Shown here: piece by piece, positions 50,871 through 61,967 of the stretch
Numbering within the stretch: position 1 is the stretch's first letter
Layout: each line of letters opens with the position of its first letter
Origin: Chionoecetes opilio
Lineage: Eukaryota; Arthropoda; Malacostraca; Decapoda; Majidae
DNA: 64,000 nucleotides
NCBI GenBank assembly: GCA_016584305.1
Contig: JACEEZ010016317.1
Location: 45,001-109,000 of the forward strand
Direction: 5' to 3'
Notes under the pieces: model-generated
Databases searched by the model: none
What the model was told of the DNA's origin: nothing
What the model saw: the letters and a program-made list of their open reading frames with translations, nothing else
Position numbers and translations under genes: made by a program

Positions 50871-52946
50871 TGTGTGTGTGTCATCTCAATAATCGCAGTA
50901 GTAGAGAATGAGAGAATGAGGATAGAAAAATGCAAAGCACATGATCCATTTGAAGAAAAAAAAATGCTTTCCCCAAAAAGAAAACAATTACGAGCAGATA
51001 ACTATAAAAAAAAGCCGAAATAATAGCGTTCCAACTTTAATCTTCCAACACGTAACATGACAGAAAATGTAAAAACTGAGAATCTTACCAAAAAATGCCC
51101 TGAAGGTGAGCTGATGTGTTTATAGATGAAGCATTTTTTGGTACAGCCTGCCAGCTTCCCATGTATACTTATCCAACCCATTCTTTCTACATCTTTGCCT
51201 GGCGCTCTTCTTTCTCGTGTAAAAAGACATAAAAAGGGGGCGGCAATGTTAAGCGAGATTCCGCGCGCGTGAGCAAATTTGGAATGTGTGTTGGTGTCAC
51301 CTTCCTCCCCGCACTACTGAGGGAAAGGTATGAGGCATTCTCTCTATAGACTGTTCGAGTGCCAGGAATGTATAAGACCTTCCCTGGGAGTGTTTGAACT
51401 GGGGGACTAAAAATCAGAGCCGAATATTGTTAGAGTAGGATGAAAGAAAAGAAAAAAAAGAAAAGGAAGGCGAGGTGTAAGACAGAAAAAGAGCATCAAA
51501 TTAAAATCCTGGAAAAAATTAGGAAAAATAAGACAAGCTTAAAAAGAAACGGAAGCAAAAACTATGCAAAAAATACTTTAAGACTATGCAATGAAGCTCA
51601 GGCAAACCAAAGAATGAGTTCCTCTCTTCCTCTTGTTTCATGATCTTTCGCTTGCCTTTTCTTTCCCCTTCACCCAAACCCACGTCCCTCGTGTCTCTCC
51701 TTCCCTTCAGTAATGGCGGGCGTTGTTCAGTCCGCCTTCACTTCCAGGTCACGAGACAAAGGCTGCCTCGACTTAAGTTTTGGCAAGACGGAGATCTCTA
51801 ATAGTGGGCAGCGTGTGTCGTCCACTAAAGAATGCTTTCTCCGCTATAAATATTCAGTAGATCCTACGTGGGAGACATCAAAAGAGGGCGGCGGAATCTA
51901 GACGTGTTCGGAGGAATCTGGAGTCTCATGTACAGAGGCCGAAAGCCATTTAGAAATACAGAAAAGTTCATGGAGTTATCCTGCACGAAACTATAGCTAT
52001 TCCGTGGCATCTGACTCTCATGCACATAAAGTCCATTAACACGCTGATTCGTAGCTTCCCATATTCCTTCCAGTATTAACTATTCAATAAAACAAAGATA
52101 AACCACGTCCTGCATATCATTGCTTTCCTCAGCATAACACAAGTACATGACTGTCTGGGTGTTGGATGATCGCTCGGTGGTTGTGTCGGCTGCAAAGTAG
52201 AGTTGCAGACAAATCTAAACATAATTCCAGCTTCTGTTCTGCACAAACACCCGCGTCGTTTCGGCAATAACTTTCATTATGCAAATCTTCCTCGTAGCGT
52301 CGTTGGAGGAGGACCTCGGAGGCCACGCGCCTCCGTCTCGTTCCTGCTCCCAGGGGTCAGCCTGACGACTTTTCCGAGTCCTTCTTATCTGCCCGCCCCT
52401 CTGTCCCCCTCCACCTCCCCCTCCACCCCTCCACGTCGCCATCCATAGGCTGATTAGTCGAGTCATTTGATGTGAAAGTTTTCGCATCTTTAATATACCT
52501 GCCGCCCCTTAGCCTTGCCTGCCGCCATCCATCATCGTACACAATTTACGTTATTAGGAGGCTTGTTGACTATCACTTCTGCGGCATTGTGTCACATGAG
52601 ACACGACCCACTGGCGCCACTCTCTTGTGCTCACCAGATCTGACTTATTTGATAAAGAAAAATTTTCTTAGAAGATCTAGAAAGTTTTTGATCTTCAAGT
52701 TTTTGCAAGAGAAATGCCTATGATTTATTCATACGAATTAAGTCCATGGTAAATCAGAGCATCGAAGCTGAAAAAAATGGTGAGGCTCAAATTTGCACAT
52801 TAGATTTGAAATTTATTCAAACCGCAAGATCGTCTAATGACTTCCCAATAGTCTCTCTTACTTTCATATATATTTGACATAAATTCTGAGTCGCGCACAA
52901 CGTTTGTCATGTTCACCAAGACAGAAAACACTACAACACTGAAAGG
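50871..52946 (+). other. Low-repeat region, no gene recognised
   Basis: A short GT run at 50871-50880, then ordinary sequence. Short frames exist (for example 51713-51901, and a lysine-rich one at 51440-51643), but none has a recognisable domain or convincing splice context. A promoter or distant exons could lie here. Confidence 0.45.
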
Positions 52947-53300
52947 ATGTCACGATACGATCCAAACGTCACCATTGACAACACACAACAACAGTTTGCT
53001 GTTCAGTCCTCGCCGCCGCCAGCCCTTGTGGTGAGCCCTGGTGACCACTATCACCATCGTATTTTTCTCCACTCAGACGTAATGTTGACTCAAAATGAGA
53101 AAAAAATTTGCAAGGAGTACAAGGAAGCAGAGAGCGACATTAGCATTTCCTTAAAGACGGAGCCATGTGGTCTTATGACAATTCAGCTCGCGCATGGAGA
53201 GGAGCGAGCAAGCAGGCAGGAAACTCCCTCACACTTTTCAATGGCTTTCTGCTTGAGTCCTCGTGGGTTGAGAGGTGAGAGGCCAAAGCTTAACTCTTGA
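52947..53300 (+). CDS. Hypothetical 117-residue frame, unrecognised
   Basis: Starts MSRYDPNVTIDNTQQQFAVQ and ends with a basic RGLRGERPKLNS. Composition is not skewed and the region is not repetitive, which sets it apart from most frames in the window. No known domain, signal peptide or membrane segment is visible. It may be chance. Confidence 0.2.
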   Translation: MSRYDPNVTIDNTQQQFAVQSSPPPALVVSPGDHYHHRIFLHSDVMLTQNEKKICKEYKEAESDISISLKTEPCGLMTIQLAHGEERASRQETPSHFSMAFCLSPRGLRGERPKLNS

Positions 53301-54505
53301 CAATCTTAAATCTCACAAATTTTCGTACATAGAGTTATGAAGGATATTTGAAAGCTTATTATGAAAGATACTTCAGTAGTGAATAGCAACATAGAAAATG
53401 TAGTGAATAGGATTCAAATTTGTATATATTCATTGGAGATAATACGACCTTTGCAGTTCTAATATTATTACTGTATTTGTACTTGCTGTTTCGTCTCTAA
53501 CCTTGTGACACCGAACGTATGTCTTCGGGGCTCATATAGATTCTCCGTAAGTGTTCAGTCTATCAGCTTCCTTACAGCCTTCACAACCATGGCCAGGGTA
53601 TCAGGCAGCTGTCTCGATGTTGTCAGATATTTATGTTTTCTCCCAAAGAACGGCAGGGCATCGGGTCATCAGATTTCGAAGGTCATTATAAATTCACACA
53701 CACAAGGAAGGATCCGGTTTCTAAGGTAATAAATATCCACAGATCTCTCGATTTCCAATTACTTTCAATCTTTTTACGTTCTGATTTGAGTCACGCGCCT
53801 GGCGGTGGTTTCTCAACAGGTCATTCATCACTTAGATAAGGATAAGAACATGCAGCATTTACACGTATTTCCCATCAGACATACTTGACCCACCGGTAAC
53901 AAGGTCTTCGAGACACATCCTGTTCCCTATGTCTGGTGGGGATCAGGGCGCCATGCAGGTCGCCAGGTAGTCCTACAGGTCGCCAGGTACTCCCCTCACA
54001 AAGGCTAGCTTCTGCAATATCTTCATCTGATTAATTCGTCGGCGATGGAGTCCCTGGGCTGACAAGCGGCGAGAACCGGCCTCAAGACCTCCTCCCACGG
54101 CAAACATGCGTTAAGGATGTCACCGACGTAGACAACAAGAACATTCACCTGCCCTGCTCTGCCCTGCCCTGCTCTCCTCGGTACAGGTCACTTGCAGGTA
54201 ATGCTAGCCACAAATCAAGCCCCGCCCATCTGTGTGACCCGACCTGACCTCCTCCTCCTCCACGCAATGGTTCCTTCCACATGTCCTTCGCCGCCATTCT
54301 CCTTCCTTCTTCTCCCTCCTGAGCGTCTCAGCCCGAGGCATCAAGGCAGTGTCTCCGCGCCGCGTCCCTTCAAGCTGGTACTCGGGAACAAAGTGATGCT
54401 CGAACACGTTTGGAATTTTAGAAGTTATTTAGAATGTAATGATTTTCCTGTTATCCAATAAGCAATACAAATATTTCCATTAATTATTTGATTGTGTGTG
54501 TGTGT
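53301..54505 (+). other. Low-repeat region, no gene recognised
   Basis: Contains a duplicated GGTCGCCAGGTA motif near 53957-53990 and a CCTCCT run near 54250. No supported gene. Confidence 0.45.
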
Positions 54506-54759
54506 TATTCACCCATGGTCTTGTCCACTCGAGTCGGACTCGTGATCGCCAGTTTCACCCTCCCGGTGCAAACTTGGAGCTCATTATTACTTTGGGTAAT
54601 GCTGGGACCTCACACACCATACACCCCCATCCCCTTGCTCAAGAGGGACAGTAACCGCACAAGTTTGTCAATGAAAAATCCCCGGGAGGAGTGAGGATTC
54701 GAACCGCCTACCACAGAATGGCAGGCTAGGACGCTATCAATTTGACCATCATGACGGTG
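54506..54759 (-). mobile_element. tRNA-derived SINE (family B), copy 4
   Basis: Same family as 24418-24683; box B on the minus strand is GGTTCGAATCC near 54695. Short GT runs border both ends. Confidence 0.86.
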
Positions 54760-54768
54760 TAATGTGTG

Positions 54769-54958
54769 TCATTCACCCATGGTCTTGTCCACGCGAGTCG
54801 GACTCGCGATCGCCAGTTTTACCCTCTCGGTGCCAGGTTGGAGCTCATTATTTCTGATCTTTGGGTAATGCTTGCTGGGACCTCACACACCACACACCCC
54901 CATCCCCTTGCTCAAGGGGGATAGTAACCGCCCGAATTTCTCAATAGAAAAATCCTTG
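54769..54958 (-). mobile_element. tRNA-derived SINE (family B), copy 5, head missing
   Basis: Directly follows copy 4 in the same orientation. Homology stops after CAATAGAAAAATCC, so the tRNA-like head is lost. Confidence 0.82.
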
Positions 54959-54986
54959 ATACTTATGATTGATACTTTTTGCCTTC

Positions 54987-54989
<3 letters not shown>

Positions 54990-55059
<70 letters not shown>

Positions 55060-55076
55060 CTTTTCTCTCTCTCTCC

Positions 55077-55171
<95 letters not shown>
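54990..55171 (+). repeat. (CT)n microsatellite
   Basis: CT arrays 54990-55054 and 55082-55171 separated by CTTTTC-type interruptions. Confidence 0.96.
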
Positions 55172-55175
<4 letters not shown>

Positions 55176-55421
55176 ATGTATGTACGTACGTATTTATGTA
55201 TGTGTATGTTTTCGTGTGTACACCTTCCAAACCTTAACACGGCCATTATCGCTCCATCGCTCATTCTCACCTCTGGAAATAGAAAAGAAAAAAATCAAGC
55301 TCGAGAATAATGTTTGGCAGAGATCATCAAAAAATCATCGCAACACATAATTTGCATGGTAACATAATGGAGCTATAACTAAATGGATATATATATATAT
55401 ATACGCTATCTTATAACTCTT

Positions 55422-55723
55422 TTGTCGCCTCCGTGGTGCAGTGGCTAGCGTGCCTGGCTACGAATCTGCGGGCCCTGGTTCGATCCCGGGCCAGGGCAAG
55501 CCGGTGACCAGCCTACCCAGCTGTTCTTCCTTCCTTTCCGGGCTGTAAATGGGTACCTGGGGTAACCTGGTGGGAAGTAACTGTGGTAACCCGGGAGTCA
55601 CACTAGCCCTGTGTCCCGGGGTAACGGGTCCTCACCCACCACAGGCTCTAAGGGCTAATGCCACGGAGATGAGCACCGCATGCCACGCTCAGCTTAGCGT
55701 ATGCTCCCATCTTTACATTTTAC
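55422..55723 (+). mobile_element. tRNA-derived SINE (family D, tRNA-Arg-like head)
   Basis: The head has GTGGTGCAGTGGCTAGCGTG (box A) and GGTTCGATCCCGG (box B); the loop CTACGAA between them gives anticodon ACG. The body is GC-rich with GGGTACCTGGGGTAACC. 16-bp direct repeats CTATCTTATAACYCTT (55406-55421 and 55724-55739, one mismatch) flank it, proving retroposition. Confidence 0.92.
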
Positions 55724-55739
55724 CTATCTTATAACCCTT

Positions 55740-57068
55740 GCTCTAACTTTTAATTTCTATCGCATTATTTCTTATTAACACAGCACAAAGTTACTGCGCT
55801 CTTGCCTCATTTATTGCTAACAAACTATAATGTAATACATTTCTTGGCTGAAATGTCTAACTAGCATTCACAAATCTCTTAACTTGCAACAGCTCTAGTC
55901 ACTCCCATGCTGTATTTTCCACCCTGTTCGTAATATAATATGATCGCGCCTGGAATGCGAGAGCCTGAGACCTGCTGATGAAAGCTGTGAACAGGTTTTG
56001 TGGGATGGAGGTTCTACTTATCAGTATTATTATTATTACTTTCATTATATATTTGTAGTAGGAATATAATTAATTATAGTAGCACTAGCAGTATTATAGT
56101 AGTTGTTATTGATGTTGTTGATGTAATTGTTTGTGAGGCATTATTACTAGCTGTAGTTGCAGTAGCAGTTGTAGTTATTGATAGTGTTGTTTATGAGGAG
56201 ATAGAGTTGAACAAAAAGATTCGCGAGTGCATGATTATGATGCACGAATAGATGAGGAGGAAGAGGAGGAGGAAGAAGGAAGAGGAGAGAAAACATTGCA
56301 AACTGTATCACTAAGAAATTAATCTAAAGAAAATCAATTAAATAAATGATGCAGCAACTATCAATATTTTTTCCCCACGCGTCAACTGAAACAAAAATTA
56401 GAATACACAAGAAAATTAAGTGAACAATTCCACATGGATCCAATAACGATGCCCCAATCCGCTTTGCACACTATTCATCACATACTCAACATCACATCCA
56501 ACCTTGCATTCTCACCTCTTCTACTTCTTCTACCTCTACCTCACCTGACTTCTATCACAAAGTCATCATCCTTATCATCCTTATCATGCGCCGTCCCGCC
56601 AAATCCCACTCACTCACTCACCCTCATCGTTTTATCACCAATGAAGCGTCACTCTCATCAGGAACCCGATTCCCTGGCGTGCACATAATCTGTTTTCATC
56701 ACAGCGGCGTTCTCAGTATACCCACACACCGCCACGCACCGCCCCTGACTCACCCCCCCCCCCCCCCAATCACACGCCTATCCCGCTACACACAAGCACA
56801 TTTCTCAACGCCACATTCCCCACCGTCACCGCAGCGAGTGTACCATCATCATAACCATTTAACTGCAATCCACAATGCCGCGGTCATCACTAACATCACT
56901 CCGGCCTGCCCTTCACATACCCTGCCACCACCACCACCACCACTACTATCACAGCCACCATCACCACCAGCCTCCTTCCTCCTTCCCCTCTTCCTACCTC
57001 CTCCTTATCTAATACACGCGACCAGTTGTGTAGAAGATATTTCAGAAACAAAAACCATGAGGTGTATA
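55740..57068 (+). other. Spacer with ATT, GTA, purine and CA-rich tracts, no gene
   Basis: Includes TTA/GTA-type imperfect repeats (56020-56180), a GAGGAAGA tract near 56250-56290, a 14-base C run near 56753, and ACC repeats near 56930. Open frames here are compositional. Confidence 0.55.
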
Positions 57069-57112
57069 GAGAAAGAGAGTGAAAGAGAAAGAGAAAGAGA
57101 AAGAGAAAGAGA

Positions 57113-57203
<91 letters not shown>

Positions 57204-57243
57204 AAGAGAAAGAGAGAAAGAGAAAGAGAAAGAAGAAAGAGAA

Positions 57244-57312
<69 letters not shown>
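57068..57312 (+). repeat. (GA)n/(GAAA)n purine microsatellite
   Basis: About 245 bp of GAGA and GAAAGA repeats, a mirror-type purine tract. Confidence 0.95.
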
Positions 57313-57315
<3 letters not shown>

Positions 57316-58320
57316 CCACATTGCTTGGTGTGTAGTTGTTGTTTTCTATTGCCCCTGGCAAGGGGAAGAGCACGGTGTAACTATGAGCTGTTGGAGATAT
57401 TCAGTCACAAGGATTAGCGTGGTGATGGATAATTAGAGCGCAAGGCGAGGAGCGTAGGGAGAGGGGATGAAGCGACAACCGCAGTAGCATATTCAGGACC
57501 CGGGTGCCCTGTGGCATCAGCGTGAATGCTGTAGGTGGCTGGACCATATAAACTATAATGTAATAATGGATCTTGTGCTACAGTAAGGCAGTGGGGGCAG
57601 GGGCAGGGTCGGTATTGAGTACCTGGGCTTTACAGAGGTAGCTGTTGGAATTTATTTCACAAACATATTTAATATGAGGGTTCTTTACCTAATCATCAAA
57701 CCCATGTTCTATCTCCCGACACAAATTATCCCAGCTAAAAAAATAACAAGGATCTTTCGGGGATAGGGGGTTGAAATGGGGATAGGTGGTTTTAAAACTG
57801 CAGGCCCGGTGTCCATGTGGCGCGCTGATCAGAGCCGTGATTGAAAAGGGGCAGAGGGGGGATATTAGGTTTCGTTATGCGTGGGTTTTGGTTTTCACCC
57901 CCTGTATCCAGGGCCACGGAAATTAAAATTATCAGTGGTTGATTCTAAAACGCCTTTTGGTTTTTACACTTATAGTAAAATTTCTTTTTATAAAAGCAGT
58001 ATAAGTAAGAGATGTTTTTAAAGGCGGGGTCTGGCGTTACTTCGACAACCCGTTTTAACGTTACACCTGGGGTGGTGGAGTGAGATTCCTCCTGTGGGCG
58101 GCTGGGGGCGTCCCATAAATTACAGGTCACCTTTTGGAGGCGGCAGGTGACCACCTAAATTTGGGTGCAATTCAAATGACGGGCCCAAATAGCCAGTCGC
58201 TCCAAATTAAGGGAAAAAGTTTAAAAACACGGGAATATTAATTTATTTATCCCCGTACTTTCATTACTTAAATTACCTTAATATTACCCATTACCATTAA
58301 AAATTATATACTCCTATACA
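57313..58320. other. Spacer entering low-quality sequence, no gene
   Basis: Homopolymer inflation begins around 57750. A minus-strand frame at 57945-58154 is not recognisable. Confidence 0.45.
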
Positions 58321-58435
58321 CACCCCCCCTATGACGGGGGGGAAAAAACCTCTCATAGGGGGGGGGGGGGGGGGGGAAACAAACTACCCTCTCCCAATTT
58401 ATAGAGGGGTTTGGTGGATAATTTCCACCGGGGGG
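58320..58435 (+). repeat. Dispersed repeat shared with 3365-3480
   Basis: Common words CCCCCTATGA/CCCCCTATGG, AAACAAACTACC/AACAAAACTACC and GGATAATTTCCACC, with an 18-base G run here. Confidence 0.5.
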
Positions 58436-58597
58436 CCGGCGAAAATGAATTTCCGCTTATGGACTCCCCCCCGGCCAATAGCCCCGGAACTTTTAAATAG
58501 GGTTTCGGCACTGTGGTCTTTAGCTTTTTAAAAATTAACGCTCTGTAGGGGTACCAGGAATTGCGAAATTACTTGATGGGGGGGGGAAGTTATCTCC

Positions 58598-60041
58598 TAA
58601 CCCTGCAAGGGAAAAAACCCCCGCAGGGAATTTTAAACCCCTCAGGGAATAAAACCCTGCAGGGATATTAACCCTGCAGGAGATTAACCCTGCGGGGAAA
58701 ATATTAACCTCGGGGGAATATTAACCTGCGGAATTTTAAAACCCTGCGGGGAATTAACCCTGGGGAGTATTAACCCTGCGGGGAAAATATTAAACCCCTG
58801 CGGGGAATATTAACCCTGCGGGGAATTTTAAAACCCTGGCAGGGAAATTAACCCTGCAGGGAATTTTAACCCCGCGGGAATTTTAAAACCCTGCAGGGAA
58901 TATAACCCCGAGGAATATTAACCCGCAGGGAAATTAACCCTGCGGGAATTAAAACCTGCGGGGAAAAATTTAACCCTTAGGGAGTATAAACCCTGCGGGA
59001 AATTTAACCCTGCAGGGAGTTTTAAACCCTGCGGGAAATTTTAACCCCTGGGGGATATTAACCTGGGGGGGAAATTAAACCCCTGCGGGGAAAATTTTTA
59101 AACCCCTGCGGGAATTTTAAACCCTGCAGGGAGTTTTAACCCTCGGGAATATTAACCCCTGCAGGGAATTTTAACCCTGCGGGGAATTTTAAACCCTGCG
59201 GGGGAGTTTTAAACCCCTGCGGGAATATTAACCCGCAGGGAGTTTAACCCGCGGGGAATTTAAAACCTGCAGGGAATTTAACCCTGCGGGGAATATTAAC
59301 CTGCAGGGAATTTTAAAACCCTGAGGGATTTAAAACCCTGCGGGAATTTTAACCCCTGCGGGGGTAAAAACCCGCGGGGAATTTAACCCTGCAGGGATAT
59401 TAACCCTGCGGGGATATAAACCCTGCGGGGATTTTTTAACCCTGCGGGAATATTACCCGCAGGGAGTATTAAAACCCCTGCGGGAATTTAACCCCGGGGA
59501 AAGTATTAACCCTGAGGGAATTTTAACCCTGCAGGGATTTTTAAACCCCCTGCAGGGAATATTCCCCTGCAGGGATTATCAACCTGGGGGAATTTAACCC
59601 TGCAGGGTTTATAAACCCTGCGGGGAATTTTTAACCCCCAGGATTATAAAACCGCAGGGAATAACCCGCAGTGATTATCAACCCTGCAGGGAATATAACC
59701 CTGCGGGGGATTAAAACCCCTGCGGGGAAAATTTTAAAACCCTCAGGGATTTTAACCCTGCAGGGAATTTTTAACCCGCAGGAATATTAACCCGCAGGGA
59801 GTATTAATCCGGCGGGAATAAAACCCTGGGGGATTATCAACCCCGGGGAATTTTAAACCCCTGCGGGGAATATTAACCGCAGGGATTATAAACCCTGGGG
59901 GAATATTAACCCTAAGGGAGTATTCCCTGCAGGGGAATTTTAAACCCTGCGGGGAATAAAACCCCTGGGGGGAGTTTCCCCCTGCAGGGAAATTAACCCG
60001 CGGGGATTTCAACCCTGCGGGAATATAACCTTGCAGGGAAT
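58598..60041 (+). repeat. About 18-bp palindromic minisatellite (TTAACCCTGCAGGGAATA)
   Basis: About 1.44 kb, some 80 units of AACCCTGCAGGGAATATT/AACCCTGCGGGGAATTTT. Each unit contains the palindrome CCCTGCAGGG. Unit length fluctuates mainly by gains and losses in AAA, TTT, CCC and GGG runs, more than expected for a young array and consistent with base-calling errors. Confidence 0.93.
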
Positions 60042-61915
60042 AGATTTTATTCCCCCAGTTAGCCCCAAACCTTTTACCTAAAATGGTTTTAGGATTTTTA
60101 TCAGCGGGAAGTTCAGGGGGACCTGATCTAGTCCAGTATAACCTAGTAGACAGTCTACACTCAGATTATTAAATTAAAGAGAATTTGAGGTAAATTTGCA
60201 CCTGTTTTACCATATTTTCCAAAAAAATTTAAACCCGAATTCGGCTAATATTGTAGCCTTTTTGATGTAATGAGTTCCCAAAATTTCTTCCCCAAAAATT
60301 TAGTAAGATGAGGCGTTTGGGAAATTTGTATGGGATGGCAGGTGCTTTTGGAGATCACTTTCAAATTTCGACCTCGAACCTAATTTTGCCCCCCATGTAA
60401 GGTACAGACCTAATAATTTTGGTCAATTTGTTCCTATGGCGGCTGGCTGAGGCCAAAGCTGATATTCCTCAGGAATACCTCTTCTGTATTGTTTTGATCC
60501 CAAAAATTCAAAAAGGATCGAGTATCCCTTTTCATGGATTGGAAGACCCATTAGTAGTCTTTTTTAGTTTTCCAGTAAGGAAAAACCTTCTATGTCTATA
60601 AGGATCTGGGTCAAATTTAGGGTTTCCCCATTATATCTTCAGATATGTTGACGAGTGGCAACCTTTTTGGATTATTTTACACTCTTTTAGAGGTAGGGCC
60701 TTTAAACCATAATCCTGTATCATTTGAGGTTATTTTTCTCCTCGCGACACATTTTATTAGGATTTCATTAGTGGCAATTATTCATATGAATGGAAAACCC
60801 CTTTCCCCTAAAACCTCACTTATTGGTGGGGCAAAAAGTGGTTCCAATTTTGGAATTTGTAGGGGTTGTCATGAAGGAAAAACTCTCCTGTTCGATGTAT
60901 GGTAGTGGGGAGGGGGTTTCCCCCCCCCCTTTTTACTTACCACCAGCATTGAACTAGAGATGTTATGTATTTTTAGACCTTTTTTAGGTAACGCCCAAAA
61001 TAACGGCTCCTATTATTAAATTTTGGAAAGGACCATCAAAGTCCCTTTAAAGTATTCTAACTAGTTTTTAAAACATTATCCCTCACATTTCGCTGTGCCT
61101 TTTTGTCCCTTAAAAAATTAAACTGATACCAATATTATTTAAATACTCGCAGCTACCCTAAAATTTATACTTCCCCAATTGGGGCTGAGGTTGAATATGT
61201 CAAAGGTTTTAGCCTCATTTTGCCCGGAAAAACCGATAGGCAAATTACTTTTAATTATTTTTTAAGGATTAGCCCTATTTTCAAAAGTCACATTCTCTTT
61301 TCTCTCTCTCTCTCTCCTCTCTTCCCCCCTCTCTCTCTTCTCTCTCCCCAAAAATCGTTCCTTTCCCTTTTACCAGGGGAGTGAACCTTTGTGAACAAAG
61401 GGACACGAGTCATCTGTTTTGGAGGGCCGCAAACTCCATTTACTGCTTTTTACCAGGCCCGGTATTTAAAAATAAGGCTATGGGTTCCCCAAAAGGTTCA
61501 CATAACAAAAAGTTCCCCCAAAAATTCCATAGCTATGGAGAAAATTTTTCCGCCATAATGGGGCTAGCTTTTGCTGCCCAAAACTTCCCGCTAAAATTAG
61601 CATTTAAAATTTCCCCAAAAAATGTTCTTAGATCATAAAATACGCTTAAAATCATAAAATTAGAGCGAAAATTATGTAGAACCTTACAACTGAAAAAAAG
61701 AAATTTTTAAAAGGTTTACTTCTTTAATACGGAAATAACATCCCGTAAAAAAGTTTTACGCGGGGAACATGTAAACCCACTTGTCCTCTCCTCCCATAAA
61801 TATATTTATATTCCCAAGTAAGGGGTAAAGGGTGCGGAAGGAACACAACGGGTAAACCCTAGAAAAGAAGGAAAAGGGGGCAAAAGCCGGGGAGGGGTGA
61901 ATGGGGGAGTGCATC
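60042..61915. other. Low-quality sequence, no gene called
   Basis: Inflated homopolymers throughout; a short CT-rich tract at 61300-61345. No coherent coding frame. Confidence 0.5.
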
Positions 61916-61967
61916 GATACGGCGTAAACGTAGCTAGGCCTATCTGTAGCACGTATACGCCGTATTC
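61916..61967. repeat. Imperfect palindrome (hairpin)
   Basis: GATACGGCGTAAACGT at 61916-61931 and ACGTATACGCCGTATTC at 61951-61967 pair over 10 bp plus 4 bp with one mismatch around a 19-base loop. Confidence 0.6.

Noticed and set aside
55422..55500. Functional tRNA-Arg gene
   Set aside because: A and B boxes and an ACG loop are present, but the acceptor stem does not close and the sequence continues into a SINE body with a 16-bp target duplication.
56000..56251. Hydrophobic, possibly membrane-anchored 83-residue protein
   Set aside because: Valine/isoleucine/leucine runs are encoded by degenerate TTA/GTA microsatellite words.
58331..58531. Glycine-rich small protein
   Set aside because: Frame runs through an 18-base G run in low-quality sequence.
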